Assembly (NCBI GenBank): GCA_029213165.1 | Contig: JARGNO010000035.1 | Location: 1-41,043 of the forward strand | Reading direction: 5' to 3' | Length of the DNA: 41,043 bases | Source of the DNA: Minwuia sp. | GTDB taxonomy: Bacteria; Pseudomonadota; Alphaproteobacteria; Minwuiales; Minwuiaceae | Shown here: piece by piece, positions 1 to 8,684 of the stretch | Layout: each line of letters begins with the position of its first letter | Numbering within the stretch: position 1 is the stretch's first letter | Translations under genes and position numbers: made by a program | The notes under the pieces: generated by a model | The model's input: only the letters and a program-made list of their open reading frames with translations | Told to the model about the DNA's origin: nothing | The model's database searches: none

Positions 1-2
1 TG

Positions 3-380
3 CACCTCGACCGGGGTGACAGTTTCATGTTTCAGCCCCTTGCCGACGGCACCGTTGAACGGCTGGCCAACGTGGTGAAATCAACCGGCAAACCCTATGG
101 GTTCGGCGGTATGGCGCGGCTGGGCCATGGCGATCTGGATGCCGGACTGATCCTGGCGGAACATGTCAGGCTGGGTTCCACGTCCGTCATGCTGTCCCGC
201 AAGTTCAAGGACCGTGCGACAGGTCCGTTTGACTGGCAGGGCGAGATCGGACGGATCCGGCAGGCCATCGAGCGTCTGGCCAGGCGCAGTGCTGACGAGG
301 CAGAGCATGACCGGCTGAGTCTGGTCCAGGCTGTGGAGCGGATCGTCAGACGCAAGTCGCCAGCCGGAGGACGGGCCTGA
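3..380 (+). CDS. HpcH/HpaI-type aldolase-like protein, C-terminal part (cut by window edge)
   Basis: The frame is open from the first bases of the window to a TGA at 378-380, so the true start lies upstream and only about 125 C-terminal residues are visible. The visible stretch has a Gly-rich segment (YGFGGMARLGHGDLDAG) followed by LILAEHVRLGSTSVMLSRKF. This resembles the end of TIM-barrel aldolases of the HpcH/HpaI/citrate-lyase type found in surface-polysaccharide clusters. The match is from memory of the family, and catalytic residues are not in view. The last 35 residues are Arg/Glu-rich and probably helical. The stop codon overlaps the ATG of the asparagine synthase gene (TGATG), so the two are translationally coupled and probably part of a longer upstream operon. 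Function is tentative. Confidence 0.5.
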   Translation, partial: HLDRGDSFMFQPLADGTVERLANVVKSTGKPYGFGGMARLGHGDLDAGLILAEHVRLGSTSVMLSRKFKDRATGPFDWQGEIGRIRQAIERLARRSADEAEHDRLSLVQAVERIVRRKSPAGGRA

Positions 381-2170
381 TGTGCGGAATTTATGGTTAC
401 TTCGACCGCTCCGGCGCCGTACTGCCCGACGCGACCCTGCAGCAGATGGACCATCTGCTGACCCATCGGGGACCGGACGACAGTGGTCATGTCCGCTTCA
501 GCCATGGCGCGATCGGCAACCGGCGCCTGTCGATCATCGACATCGAAGGCGGCCACCAGCCGATGACCGCTGCGGAAGGCAAGGTCTCCGTCGTGCAGAA
601 CGGCGAGATCTTCAATTTCGTCGAGCTCGCCGAGATGCTGCGGCGCGATGGCATCACCCTCCGGACGCGGTCCGATACCGAGGTTCTGCTGGCGCTGTAT
701 CTGCGCGACGGTGTCGATTTCGTGCGCCATCTGAATGGCATGTTCGCCATCGCGGTCCACGACGGACGCGGCGACCGGCCCGTGCTGCACCTCTATCGCG
801 ACCGCATGGGGGTGAAGCCGCTCTACGTCCATGATGACGGAACGCGGCTGGCCTTCGCCTCCGAGATCAAGCCAATCTTCGCGACCGGTGTCCGGCCAGT
901 GGCGAACCAGGAGGCACTGCATCACTTCCTGGTCCTGAACTATGTGCCACCGCCGCTGACGGCCTTCGTCGGCATACGCCATGTACCCCCAGGGGGGCGC
1001 TTGTCCGTCAGCCCCACCGGCATGGTCGAAGACCGCTGGTGGCGACTGTCCGACATCGAGCCGGAGCCCATGAAGCTGGCCGATGCCTCCGCTGAGTTGC
1101 TGGCACTGCTCGACGATGCCGTCAGGATCAGGTTGCGCGCGGATGTGCCATTTGGTGCCTTCCTGTCGGGCGGCATCGATTCCAGCACGGTTACCGGCCT
1201 GATGGCGATGCACATGTCCCGCCCGGTCGATACCTTCTCCATCGGCTTCGAGGATCAGCGCTTCGACGAGACCCGGCACGCCCATGCCGTGTCGCGCCGT
1301 TTTGGCACCAACCACCGCCACGAGATCGTTTCCCCACGCATGTTGGGACGCTGGCCGGACGTGCTGCACCATCTGGAGCAGCCCCATGGCGACGTGTCCT
1401 TCATGCCGACCCTGCGGGTGGCCGAGCTGGCGGCGGCGGAAACCAAGATGGTCCTGACAGGTGACGGCAGTGACGAACTGTTTGCGGGCTACGACAAGTA
1501 TCTGAACTTCTTCGGGTCAGATGCCACGTTCGGCGATGACGCCGCCTTTGCACGGTCATACGCCGACAGCGCACTGACCCTGTTCCCGGAGACGGCGCTG
1601 CATTCCGACCTCTACTCCGGCGGCGCCGCAAGGGCTGTTGCAGGGCTTTCGACACAGGACCTGATTGCCGGACATCTGGCGGACGTGCCGCAGTTCGACC
1701 ACCTGACCCGCGCACTCTATCTGGATGCCCTGCTGTTGCTGCCCGGAAACAATCTGGTGAAGCCTGACCGGATGGGCATGGCGGTTTCACTGGAGGCGAG
1801 GACGCCCTTTCTGGACTACCGCGTTGTCGAACTCGCGTTCCGCATGAAGGCCGAGTTGAAGCTGAGCCAGGGGCGCACCAAGCACATCCTGAAACACACG
1901 GTCCGCCCCCTGCTGGGTGCCGCGCTGACCGACCGGTCAAAGCAGATGTTCACGGTACCTGTCGGTGAGTGGCTGAAACAGGATCTGGCCGGCCATGCAC
2001 GCGAGATGCTGTTGTCGGACCAGTTCAATGACCGGGGGCTGTTCCAGCCCGACACGGTCCGCCTGCTGCTGGAAAGCCATATCCAGGGCAGCCGCAACAA
2101 TACCCGTGAGGTCCGTGCCCTGATGGCGCTGGAGCATTGGCATCGGTTGTTCATCGACACGGACGACTGA
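380..2170 (+). CDS. asnB: Asparagine synthase (glutamine-hydrolysing)
   Basis: The product is 596 aa, close to the usual AsnB size. It starts Met-Cys-Gly-Ile, so Cys2 is the N-terminal nucleophile of a class II glutamine amidotransferase domain (about residues 2-190; the HRGPDDSG motif near residue 30 is intact). A C-terminal ATP-pyrophosphatase synthetase domain follows, with the PPi loop LSGGIDSS at residues 262-269 and a later LTGDGSDELFAGY motif. Family knowledge: it transfers amide nitrogen from glutamine to an acyl-adenylated aspartate or an analogous carboxylate. Because it is coupled to an aldolase-like gene cut by the window edge, it may amidate a sugar or peptide in a surface-polysaccharide pathway rather than make free asparagine. 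That is inference from context. The start is fixed by the Cys2 requirement. Confidence 0.9.
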   Translation: MCGIYGYFDRSGAVLPDATLQQMDHLLTHRGPDDSGHVRFSHGAIGNRRLSIIDIEGGHQPMTAAEGKVSVVQNGEIFNFVELAEMLRRDGITLRTRSDTEVLLALYLRDGVDFVRHLNGMFAIAVHDGRGDRPVLHLYRDRMGVKPLYVHDDGTRLAFASEIKPIFATGVRPVANQEALHHFLVLNYVPPPLTAFVGIRHVPPGGRLSVSPTGMVEDRWWRLSDIEPEPMKLADASAELLALLDDAVRIRLRADVPFGAFLSGGIDSSTVTGLMAMHMSRPVDTFSIGFEDQRFDETRHAHAVSRRFGTNHRHEIVSPRMLGRWPDVLHHLEQPHGDVSFMPTLRVAELAAAETKMVLTGDGSDELFAGYDKYLNFFGSDATFGDDAAFARSYADSALTLFPETALHSDLYSGGAARAVAGLSTQDLIAGHLADVPQFDHLTRALYLDALLLLPGNNLVKPDRMGMAVSLEARTPFLDYRVVELAFRMKAELKLSQGRTKHILKHTVRPLLGAALTDRSKQMFTVPVGEWLKQDLAGHAREMLLSDQFNDRGLFQPDTVRLLLESHIQGSRNNTREVRALMALEHWHRLFIDTDD

Positions 2171-2241
2171 GGATCGAGGGCGTTCAGCCCAGCAATCTGT
2201 CCATCAGCCAGCCAAAGGGACAGGACAGCAGCAGACCAGGG

Positions 2242-2778
2242 CTACAGCACATCGGGGACACTCCCGCCGGTGATCTGCCTGCAGATGCTGCATCCACGCC
2301 AGGTCCCGGTAACCGCTGCCGGTCGCTCCGGTCTGATGAAGACCGTCGGCACCAGGGCTGCGGTCGCAAAATGGTCCAGCAGCCGTTCCATGTTATCGCT
2401 CGCGATCCGCCGTCCCGTGCCGTCAACCAGCAACGAAAGCACACTTGCGGACAGGGTACGCATTCCCGCCCCCATGGCGCCGAAGGCACGCAGCAGGATG
2501 ACCTCGTCCGGACTGATCGCCGCGGTCCGGCGACGCTGGATATCAATGTTGCGTCGCGCACAGGTGGCAATGGACATCATGAAACCGTCAAAGGCTGTCA
2601 TCGCCTCCGGTATCCGATGCGCCAGCAGCCCTGCCTCGATCTCATGCTCGACTTCGATGCTCTGGTTCAGCCCCTGGACCCAGGTGCGGACCATCCAGAG
2701 AAAAAGGCGATCCGCCTCCCCCAGATCCTGCATCCCGATCCGCGCGTTCGGTGGCTGAATGGCCACGATCGTACCCAT
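2242..2778 (-). CDS. Uncharacterised 178-aa protein behind a Fur-like site
   Basis: I do not recognise the family. I chose the ATG at 2778 (start MGTIVAIQPPNARIG) because an AGGGGA ribosome-binding sequence lies about 6-8 bases upstream; an in-frame TTG at 2799 is less likely. The protein is soluble-looking, mostly helical, with no signal peptide or membrane span. It has a Cys pair near the C-terminus (CSICRQITGG), a central Cys (ATCARRN), and a Glu/His-rich helix (VEHEIEAGLLAHRIPEA) that could bind metal. Cys and His content together with a Fur-like palindrome 28 bp upstream suggests iron-responsive expression, but no function should be assigned. It is convergent with asnB and lies downstream of, and codirectional with, a histidine kinase gene. 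Confidence 0.7.
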   Translation of the reverse strand: MGTIVAIQPPNARIGMQDLGEADRLFLWMVRTWVQGLNQSIEVEHEIEAGLLAHRIPEAMTAFDGFMMSIATCARRNIDIQRRRTAAISPDEVILLRAFGAMGAGMRTLSASVLSLLVDGTGRRIASDNMERLLDHFATAALVPTVFIRPERPAAVTGTWRGCSICRQITGGSVPDVL

Positions 2779-2805
2779 GACGGTCCCCTGTTTGTCCAAT
2801 TGATA

Positions 2806-2826
2806 TGCAAATGATAATCGTTCGCA
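2806..2826. promoter_or_regulatory. Fur-like iron box
   Basis: A 21-bp near-perfect palindrome centred on base 2816: arms TGCAAATGAT and ATCGTTCGCA around a central A. Only two base pairs are mismatched. Against the classical 19-bp Fur consensus (GATAATGATAATCATTATC) I count 14 matches, including the unbroken core AATGATAATC. It sits 28 bp upstream of the ATG at 2778, where repressor binding would block a promoter. Fur-like identity is inferred from pattern only; the genome's regulator is not in the window. Confidence 0.6.
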
Positions 2827-2849
2827 TTATGAACTGCAACAGGTTCGGA

Positions 2850-4223
2850 TCATCCGGAGTCAGTTGACCCTTTCGAGAAGGTAATTGTGATGCTTGTCCC
2901 CTCTCCCGGGGCGCTCACTATCCGCATCCGGGCATCGTGCAGGCGAACCAGAACCGAAACGATGGACAGCCCCAGGCCCCAACCAGGCCGGGAGCGGGTA
3001 TCGCTCTCCTCCATCTGTTCGAATGGCCGAAGTATCCGATCCTGCTCCGATGCCGGAATACCGACGCCGGTATCATCGACGCGCAGGAACCCCTCCCCGG
3101 AACCGGTACGACCGATATGAATGTCGATCCGTCCACCCGACTGGGTGAACTTGATGGAGTTCGAGACCAGGTTCAGCAGCACCTGCCGCATCGCGCGCTC
3201 GTCGGCGCGGATCACGACGGCCTGATCTGCCATGTGAACCTGGACCACCAGGCCGGCGTCCAGCGCCTGCGGCGTCAACATCCTCGCCGTTTCATCAGCC
3301 AACCTGCCGAGATCGACCGACTGAAGATGAAGCTCCTGCGCACCGGCTTCGATCTTGGCGAAGTCCAGCACTTCATCGATCAGCGACAGAAGGTGCTTGC
3401 CGCTGGCACCGATGTCATTCGCATACTCGGCGTACCTGGCATTCCCGAGTGGCCCGAATATCTGATGGCTCATCATCTCGGAAAAACCGATCACTGCATT
3501 CAGCGGGGTACGCAGTTCATGGCTCATGTTGGCAAGGAATTCCGACTTGGCCCGGCTCGCGTCCTCGGCCTGCTGCCGGGCAGCAACCAGTTGCGCCTCC
3601 GCCATGTCGCGCCGTTGCAGCTCCAGGTAATTGAGCCGCTCCGCCCGATTCACCTGTCGCGCCGTGAACAGTCCCAGCATCAGCGCAACGCCGCCCCAGA
3701 CCGACATGCGCAGGACTTCGGGACTGGCCGCGACCTGCTGGAACCAGAAATTGATGAAGAAAAGCAAATTGAAACCAAAGATGGCAGGCACCAGCACACG
3801 CAGTGACAGTGGATAGAAGATCAGACCGAAGACACTGATCAGGATCTGCTGCATCAGGATGCTTTGCTGGTTCTCTACATAGATGACGGAATTCATCACG
3901 ACCTGAAACAGAACGGCGCAGCCAAGAAGAAAGACGGCCGAGATGATGATCCGAAACCTTACGTTTCGAAATGTCAGGTAAAGGACCAGGGCCGCCATCA
4001 GGACGATGAATGACCTGGTGATGGTGAGCAGCAGGAACTCCCGGGACAAACCGAGATTGAGATAGTCAACAACCTCAAGAGGCCCGACAGCGCACAGGAC
4101 AGTCAATGCAATGAGGCGCAGCTTTCGCTGACCCGTCGTTCGGCGGGTCAGCAGAAAACTGCGCTCCTTGTCCCGATTGCGGAATTCGCAATAGACAGGA
4201 GACAGCGCCGCGCGGTCATGCAC
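2850..4223 (-). CDS. Membrane-bound sensor histidine kinase (orphan)
   Basis: The product is 457 aa. Six hydrophobic segments occupy about residues 35-57, 63-85, 92-116, 122-141, 143-164 and 170-191, followed by a coiled linker (RAERLNYLELQRRDMAEAQ). The HisKA dimerisation domain carries SHELRTPLNAVIGFSEM with phospho-acceptor His235. The HATPase domain has an N box (LLNLVSNSIKFT, about 349-360), G1 box DDTGVGIP (about 383-390) and G2 box GLGLSIV (about 416-422). There is no PAS, GAF, HAMP or receiver domain, so the membrane block is probably the sensor. No response regulator gene is nearby, making it an orphan. The start is uncertain: the only in-frame early start is GTG at 4223, without a clear ribosome-binding site. 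Signal and target are unknown. Confidence 0.88.
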   Translation of the reverse strand: MHDRAALSPVYCEFRNRDKERSFLLTRRTTGQRKLRLIALTVLCAVGPLEVVDYLNLGLSREFLLLTITRSFIVLMAALVLYLTFRNVRFRIIISAVFLLGCAVLFQVVMNSVIYVENQQSILMQQILISVFGLIFYPLSLRVLVPAIFGFNLLFFINFWFQQVAASPEVLRMSVWGGVALMLGLFTARQVNRAERLNYLELQRRDMAEAQLVAARQQAEDASRAKSEFLANMSHELRTPLNAVIGFSEMMSHQIFGPLGNARYAEYANDIGASGKHLLSLIDEVLDFAKIEAGAQELHLQSVDLGRLADETARMLTPQALDAGLVVQVHMADQAVVIRADERAMRQVLLNLVSNSIKFTQSGGRIDIHIGRTGSGEGFLRVDDTGVGIPASEQDRILRPFEQMEESDTRSRPGWGLGLSIVSVLVRLHDARMRIVSAPGEGTSITITFSKGSTDSG

Positions 4224-4290
4224 GCTGGATGTGCTATCTGGCGTGGAGATTTTTTTTCACCATACGAAAACCAGGATACGGGACCATCAA

Positions 4291-5139
4291 CTATTTCTTG
4301 TCTTTGCCCTTGACCGCCGGCGCAAGTCCTGTCGGGTCGATCAGCATTCCATGAACCTGCATATTGTGACTGTGCGCAACATGATGCAGGGCGAAAGCCG
4401 TCTGCATGGCGTTCTGGCGCCCTGAACAGTCCTGCGCGGCGTTGACAGCCTCCTTCGCCAGTTTCAGCGCGAACAGGGGCTTGGCGGCGATCCTTTCGGC
4501 CATGGCCAGGGAAAAGTCATTCAGTTCCGGGGCCGGCACGACATGGTTCACCATCCCGAGTGCGCGCGCGTCTTCTGCCGAGAGCCAGTCTGCCGTGAAC
4601 AGCATCTCCTTCGCCTTCCGCGCGCCGACCTCCCAGGGGTGCCCGAAGTACTCGACACCGCCGACACCCATGCCGACAGTATTGTCGAGGAACATTGACC
4701 CTTCGGCTGCAATGATGATGTCACAGGGCCAGATCAGCATCAGCCCCCCGGCGATCACCTTCCCCTGAACGACGGCAATCGTCGGCTTCGGAATGTTGCG
4801 CCAGCGTTCCGAGAACCCGATGTAGATCTCCCGTTCCCGTGCCATCTGCGCCTCGGCACCTGCGCAGTGCCAGCCACACCATGTGCCGACCGTGGTGTGG
4901 TCATCCATGTTGTCGTAGCTGTTCGCCTCCCGCAGGTCGTGACCCGAGGAGAAATGCGGCCCGTTTCCGGCCAGCATGATCACCTTCACCTCATCGTCCC
5001 GTGCCGCCTTGTCGAATGCGCCATTCAGGTCATAGAGCAACTGCGTGTTCTGCGCGTTTCTGGCGTCGGGTCGGTTCAGGACGATGCGCGCCACATGTTC
5101 GGCGGGACGCTCGTAGAGGACAGTTTCGAATTCGGACAT
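4291..5139 (-). CDS. Crotonase-superfamily protein (annotated type: enoyl-CoA hydratase), atypical active site
   Basis: The product is 282 aa from the ATG at 5139, which has a GGGGAGGGG ribosome-binding sequence 10 bases upstream; a start at 5172 is possible but lacks one. Crotonase-fold marks are LNRPDARNAQ (residues 21-30), the oxyanion-hole segment FSSGHDLRE (63-71) and GKVIAGGLMLIWPCDI (126-141). Family knowledge: true hydratases use two Glu residues (Glu144 and Glu164 in rat mitochondrial hydratase). By my alignment these positions are Met134 and Thr154, so simple enoyl-CoA hydration is doubtful; isomerase, hydrolase or decarboxylase chemistry is possible. The C-terminus is Lys-rich. It lies 92 bp downstream of the VOC gene on the same strand and may be cotranscribed. 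Confidence 0.82.
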   Translation of the reverse strand: MSEFETVLYERPAEHVARIVLNRPDARNAQNTQLLYDLNGAFDKAARDDEVKVIMLAGNGPHFSSGHDLREANSYDNMDDHTTVGTWCGWHCAGAEAQMAREREIYIGFSERWRNIPKPTIAVVQGKVIAGGLMLIWPCDIIIAAEGSMFLDNTVGMGVGGVEYFGHPWEVGARKAKEMLFTADWLSAEDARALGMVNHVVPAPELNDFSLAMAERIAAKPLFALKLAKEAVNAAQDCSGRQNAMQTAFALHHVAHSHNMQVHGMLIDPTGLAPAVKGKDKK

Positions 5140-5231
5140 GGCTGTTGCCCCTCCCCTGGGCATTTCTGACATTCAGCAGGATGATATGTCCGGGGGTGTG
5201 GCAGAGCCATATTGAACTGGCGGATGGTCGG

Positions 5232-6110
5232 TCAGGACGCTTCCTTGCTGAAGGTGACAGCGGTTCCGCCGGTCACATCGGGCGGCACGAAGACCGATCC
5301 ATCCGCCTGATCCGAATACACCACGCCATTCCCGGTCAGGACATCGCGCGTCGCGGCGATATCGGAGACGGCCAGCCGCATGGCAATCATCCGGTCGATT
5401 GCCGGAACATCATCGGTCGACAGGCCAGGCAGCACGGCCGATACCGTATCACGCCGCACGATCTCGACGACATGTGGTCCGATCTGCATCGCGACACCGG
5501 AATCCGTCTCGTTTACAATGTCGCCCCCCAGCAACCGCGCCCAGTCTGAGCCAATTGCTGCAGGACCGGCGGCGACAGCGACCAGACCAAGGATGCGGGT
5601 AACCCCGTTCGCATGGGTCAGCCAGGCGGGCCGTCGCGTGATCTCCGGCGTGTCGTGGTAGCAGATGAAGCCATTGAGCAATCGGGTCTCGTTGCCATCA
5701 AAGCGGATCAGCCTGAACCGCGGTTCGACCTCGCCCTCCGGCAGTTCAAGCGGGCGGCGCAGTTCAATCGGACCATTCACCTGGAACCCCGCATCGCGCA
5801 GCGTCGCGAAAGCAGCATCCACGTCATCAACGGCAAAGGCACAGCGGTCCAGCCCCTCACCCTGCGCCGCCATGCGATCCCGCAGGCCCCGGTCGGGCAG
5901 GTCGGGGGCAATGATTCCCATCAGCTCGATATAATCATCGTCGAACATGATGCAGTAGTTGCCTGTCGCCATGCCGCGGTGTCGACCGCGTGGCGTCAGC
6001 GTGAAACCAAGACGGCGGAAATCGTCGGCGCAGCCCTCCAGATCATCGACGGCATGGACCAGATGGTCGATGCCGCGAAGCACCCCCGCGACCGGTGTCG
6101 GTTCACCCAT
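5232..6110 (-). CDS. VOC-superfamily (glyoxalase-like domain) protein
   Basis: The product is 292 aa from the ATG at 6110, preceded by AAGGGGA; the frame extends to 6149 but that would overlap apt by 35 bases. It begins with the vicinal-oxygen-chelate pattern GIDHLVHAVDDLEGCADDFRRLGF and contains YCIMFDDDYIELMGI (first module), then a second half with RMIAMRLAVSDIAATRDVL, consistent with two VOC modules of the long glyoxalase-like class (Pfam Glyoxalase_3 type). Such proteins are metal-dependent lyases, dioxygenases or isomerases, and the substrate cannot be deduced. The gene starts four bases after the apt stop codon, so it is coexpressed with the adenine-salvage genes. A link to methylthio-sugar or aldehyde handling is speculative. 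Confidence 0.8.
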   Translation of the reverse strand: MGEPTPVAGVLRGIDHLVHAVDDLEGCADDFRRLGFTLTPRGRHRGMATGNYCIMFDDDYIELMGIIAPDLPDRGLRDRMAAQGEGLDRCAFAVDDVDAAFATLRDAGFQVNGPIELRRPLELPEGEVEPRFRLIRFDGNETRLLNGFICYHDTPEITRRPAWLTHANGVTRILGLVAVAAGPAAIGSDWARLLGGDIVNETDSGVAMQIGPHVVEIVRRDTVSAVLPGLSTDDVPAIDRMIAMRLAVSDIAATRDVLTGNGVVYSDQADGSVFVPPDVTGGTAVTFSKEAS

Positions 6111-6114
6111 CGGC

Positions 6115-6648
6115 CTATTCCCCTTCGAAGGCACACAGGGCCATGACACTCAGCCCCATGTCCTGCAGGCGTTTCATGCCGCCAAGGTCAGGCAGGTCAA
6201 CGATGAAGCAGCAGCCGACCACTGTCCCGCCCGCGCGGCGGATCAGTTTCACCGCCGCCTCCGCCGTACCACCGGTTGCCAGCAGGTCATCGACGATCAG
6301 CACGTTCTGCCCTTCGGTGATGGCATCATCATGGATTTCGACGCGGTCGGTCCCGTATTCCAGGTCATAGTCTTCCCCGATCGTCGCGCCGGGCAGCTTG
6401 TTCTGCTTCCGGATCGGAATGAAACCGACCGAAAGCTGGTGCGCGACGGCCCCGCCGATGACAAAGCCCCGGGCCTCGATGCCCGCCACCTTGTCGATTC
6501 GGACACCGGCATAGGGCTGGACCAGCAGGTCTATGGCAGTGCGGAAGCCGCGTGCATCGTTCCAGAGCGTCGTCACATCCCGGAACATGATCCCGGGCTT
6601 CGGATAGTCGGGAATGGTGCGGATACGGTCGCGAATCTCGTCATTCAT
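6115..6648 (-). CDS. apt: Adenine phosphoribosyltransferase
   Basis: The product is 177 aa, typical for Apt. It opens with [20 protein letters not shown], the characteristic N-terminal signature, has [14 protein letters not shown] (about residues 56-69), and carries the PRPP-binding motif [14 protein letters not shown] at 116-129. It converts adenine and PRPP to AMP and pyrophosphate in the cytoplasm. The start ATG has GGGGGAA upstream and follows the mtnP stop by 17 bases, so mtnP, apt and the VOC gene form a tight operon. Together mtnP and apt return the adenine of methylthioadenosine (by-product of polyamine and homoserine-lactone synthesis) to the nucleotide pool. Confidence 0.95.
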   Translation of the reverse strand: MNDEIRDRIRTIPDYPKPGIMFRDVTTLWNDARGFRTAIDLLVQPYAGVRIDKVAGIEARGFVIGGAVAHQLSVGFIPIRKQNKLPGATIGEDYDLEYGTDRVEIHDDAITEGQNVLIVDDLLATGGTAEAAVKLIRRAGGTVVGCCFIVDLPDLGGMKRLQDMGLSVMALCAFEGE

Positions 6649-6665
6649 GCGGTAATTCCCCCCGG

Positions 6666-7544
6666 TCAGGAAAGAACGCGGCCAGCAACCGCATCAAGTC
6701 TGTTCACCATGGCCTCTTCCCGCGCCTCCGGCGGCGTGATCAGGGCCACTTCGAGTGCCCGGTCGCAACCGGCGGTGCAGGTGTGGCGCTGACCGGCAAG
6801 CTTTGGCACGACAGCGGAAATCAGGTTCTGGGCCTTGTCCGCGTTGCCATGCAGGATCGCCAGCACGGCCTCCACATCGACATGCGCGTCGCCTTCGCGC
6901 CAGCAGTCATAGTCCGTCACCATGGCGACGGTCGCGTAACAGAGCTCGGCCTCGCGTGCCAGTTTCGCCTCCGGCATGTTCGTCATGCCGATCACGGAGC
7001 ACCCCCAGTCCCGATACAGGAAACTCTCGGCCCGGGTAGAGAACTGCGGCCCCTCCATCGCCAGATAGGTCCCGCCCCGCGCATGTTCGATTCCGCATTC
7101 GGTTGCCGCTGCCTCCAGCGCATCGCCAAGGCGCGAACAGACCGGATCAGCCATCGAGACATGCGCCACGAGGCCGTTGCCGAAGAATGTCTTCTCCCGC
7201 GCGAAGGTGCGGTCGATGAACTGGTCGACGATGACAAAGCTGCCCGGCGCCAGTTCCTCCCTGAAGGAACCGCAGGCAGACACGGAGATCACGTCCGTAC
7301 ACCCCGCGCGCTTCAGCGCGTCGATGTTGGCGCGGTAGTTGATCTCCGTCGGGCTGATGCGGTGGCCACGTCCATGACGCGGCAGAAAGACCATCCGGAC
7401 GCCGCGCAGACGCCCGAAAAGCAGTTCATCGGACGGGTCACCGAAAGGGCTCTCGATACGTCGCCACTCGGTATCCTCCAGTCCGTCCATGCCATAGACA
7501 CCGCTGCCCCCCAGGACGCCGATGACAGTCTCGCTCTCGGTCAT
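6666..7544 (-). CDS. mtnP: S-methyl-5'-thioadenosine phosphorylase
   Basis: The product is 292 aa. It starts with the phosphate-binding [14 protein letters not shown] (about residues 9-22), has [22 protein letters not shown] (about 53-74, phosphate and purine-site segment), [11 protein letters not shown] and [18 protein letters not shown], then MVTDYDCW, all as in MTA phosphorylases rather than guanosine-type phosphorylases. Asp residues in the TDYD segment are those used for 6-aminopurine recognition in the family. It cleaves methylthioadenosine with phosphate into adenine and methylthioribose-1-phosphate. It leads the apt operon; the upstream membrane protein gene ends 49 bp away on the same strand and could be cotranscribed. 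A GGGAGAG ribosome-binding sequence precedes the ATG. Confidence 0.93.
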   Translation of the reverse strand: MTESETVIGVLGGSGVYGMDGLEDTEWRRIESPFGDPSDELLFGRLRGVRMVFLPRHGRGHRISPTEINYRANIDALKRAGCTDVISVSACGSFREELAPGSFVIVDQFIDRTFAREKTFFGNGLVAHVSMADPVCSRLGDALEAAATECGIEHARGGTYLAMEGPQFSTRAESFLYRDWGCSVIGMTNMPEAKLAREAELCYATVAMVTDYDCWREGDAHVDVEAVLAILHGNADKAQNLISAVVPKLAGQRHTCTAGCDRALEVALITPPEAREEAMVNRLDAVAGRVLS

Positions 7545-7593
7545 GCATTCTCTCCCTGTGTCTCGTCTTCATGCCTGTTGTGGCGATTGGCGG

Positions 7594-8646
7594 TCATCGC
7601 AATGGTGGCACAGGCGCCTCGATGGCACTGGATTCAGCCATCAGCTTCCGGCGCACACGCTTTGGTACGCCAACAAGCTGCTCGAATGCCAGTGACAGGA
7701 TTCCAACCGCAATCGTGTAGAGCAGGATGCGGGGCAGGATCGCCAGGACCAGGTCGAGGAACTGCACATCGGAGTTGCTGTTGCCGGACAAGACGGTCTG
7801 CGGTGAATCGAACAGGAATGCCAGGACGAAGGCGGGCAGGCTGGCCAGCAGATAGGCGAGCACAAGCCGCGCACCCTGCCCCCGCGTTGCCGTCGCCGAT
7901 TGCGAGAAACCGAATGGCATCCCGATTGCCGCGGCCGGCAGGACCAGGAAGAAGCGTGCCACCAGTATTCCGACGATCAGCGCCACCGCTGTCCAGTGCA
8001 CCGCTGCCTGGCCATAGCTGGCGATGATGCCACCAACATCCAGCCCCTCCCTCGCGGCCCAGAGCAAGGGACCGCCGATCAGTGGTCCATAGATCTGTTC
8101 CACCAGCAGCCCGATGACATAGCCCAGCCCGTAGAGCGCCGCCGCGCCCTTGAAATACGACCATTCCGCACTGCCGATCCGGTAGGTGGCGCGCGCCTCC
8201 GGATTGTCGGACCCGAGCAGGATCATCCGATGCCAGGCGGTAATGACGGGAACCACGACAATCAGGGCCACCAGTGTATAGCCGAGCGTCGCGAGACCGA
8301 CACCGACAAACGGCACAAGCTCCACAGCCGCAAATGCAGCCAGCGCGGTGGCGGCAAAGGGACGCCACATCAGCGCCAGGAAGACATCGAGATTGATCAG
8401 GAACAGCCGCCAGGACTTCAGGATCAGGATCCAGGGGGAGATCAGGTCGACCTCCACCTTCGTGTCCGAACCCGACGAGAACAATGCATCCTGAGCCCGG
8501 TCCGCATGCAGCACCTGATGCGTGTCCTGTTTCACGGAAGAAGGCTGCGACGGCAATGCAACGTCCGCCACAGGGGCGTCTGCCGTTGCAGCATCAGGCT
8601 TTGCATTGGGCGGCACTTCGTCTTCCCTGGACCCTTCAGGTGTCAT
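7594..8646 (-). CDS. Uncharacterised multi-span inner-membrane protein
   Basis: The product is 350 aa. Residues 1 to about 65 are a Pro/Ala/Asp-rich hydrophilic tail (low complexity, likely disordered and cytoplasmic). Then follow about seven to eight hydrophobic segments, for example around FLALMWRPFAATALAAFAAV, VGLATLGYTLVALIVVVPVI, ALYGLGYVIGLL, ALIVGILVARFFLVLPAAAI, LVLAYLLASLPAFVLAFLF and ILPRILLYTIAVGILSLAF. The C-terminus is basic (PKRVRRKL). There is no motif I can tie to a transporter or enzyme, and no function is assigned. No good ribosome-binding sequence precedes the ATG at 8646. It lies downstream of the pet operon terminator and upstream of mtnP. Confidence 0.78.
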   Translation of the reverse strand: MTPEGSREDEVPPNAKPDAATADAPVADVALPSQPSSVKQDTHQVLHADRAQDALFSSGSDTKVEVDLISPWILILKSWRLFLINLDVFLALMWRPFAATALAAFAAVELVPFVGVGLATLGYTLVALIVVVPVITAWHRMILLGSDNPEARATYRIGSAEWSYFKGAAALYGLGYVIGLLVEQIYGPLIGGPLLWAAREGLDVGGIIASYGQAAVHWTAVALIVGILVARFFLVLPAAAIGMPFGFSQSATATRGQGARLVLAYLLASLPAFVLAFLFDSPQTVLSGNSNSDVQFLDLVLAILPRILLYTIAVGILSLAFEQLVGVPKRVRRKLMAESSAIEAPVPPLR

Positions 8647-8684
8647 CCGATGAACATGCCACGTGATGCCGTTCCCAGATACAG

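Noticed and set aside
95-1387. A 430-residue open frame on the minus strand opposite asnB
   Set aside because: Antisense shadow with no domain and no ribosome-binding signal; asnB is intact on the plus strand.
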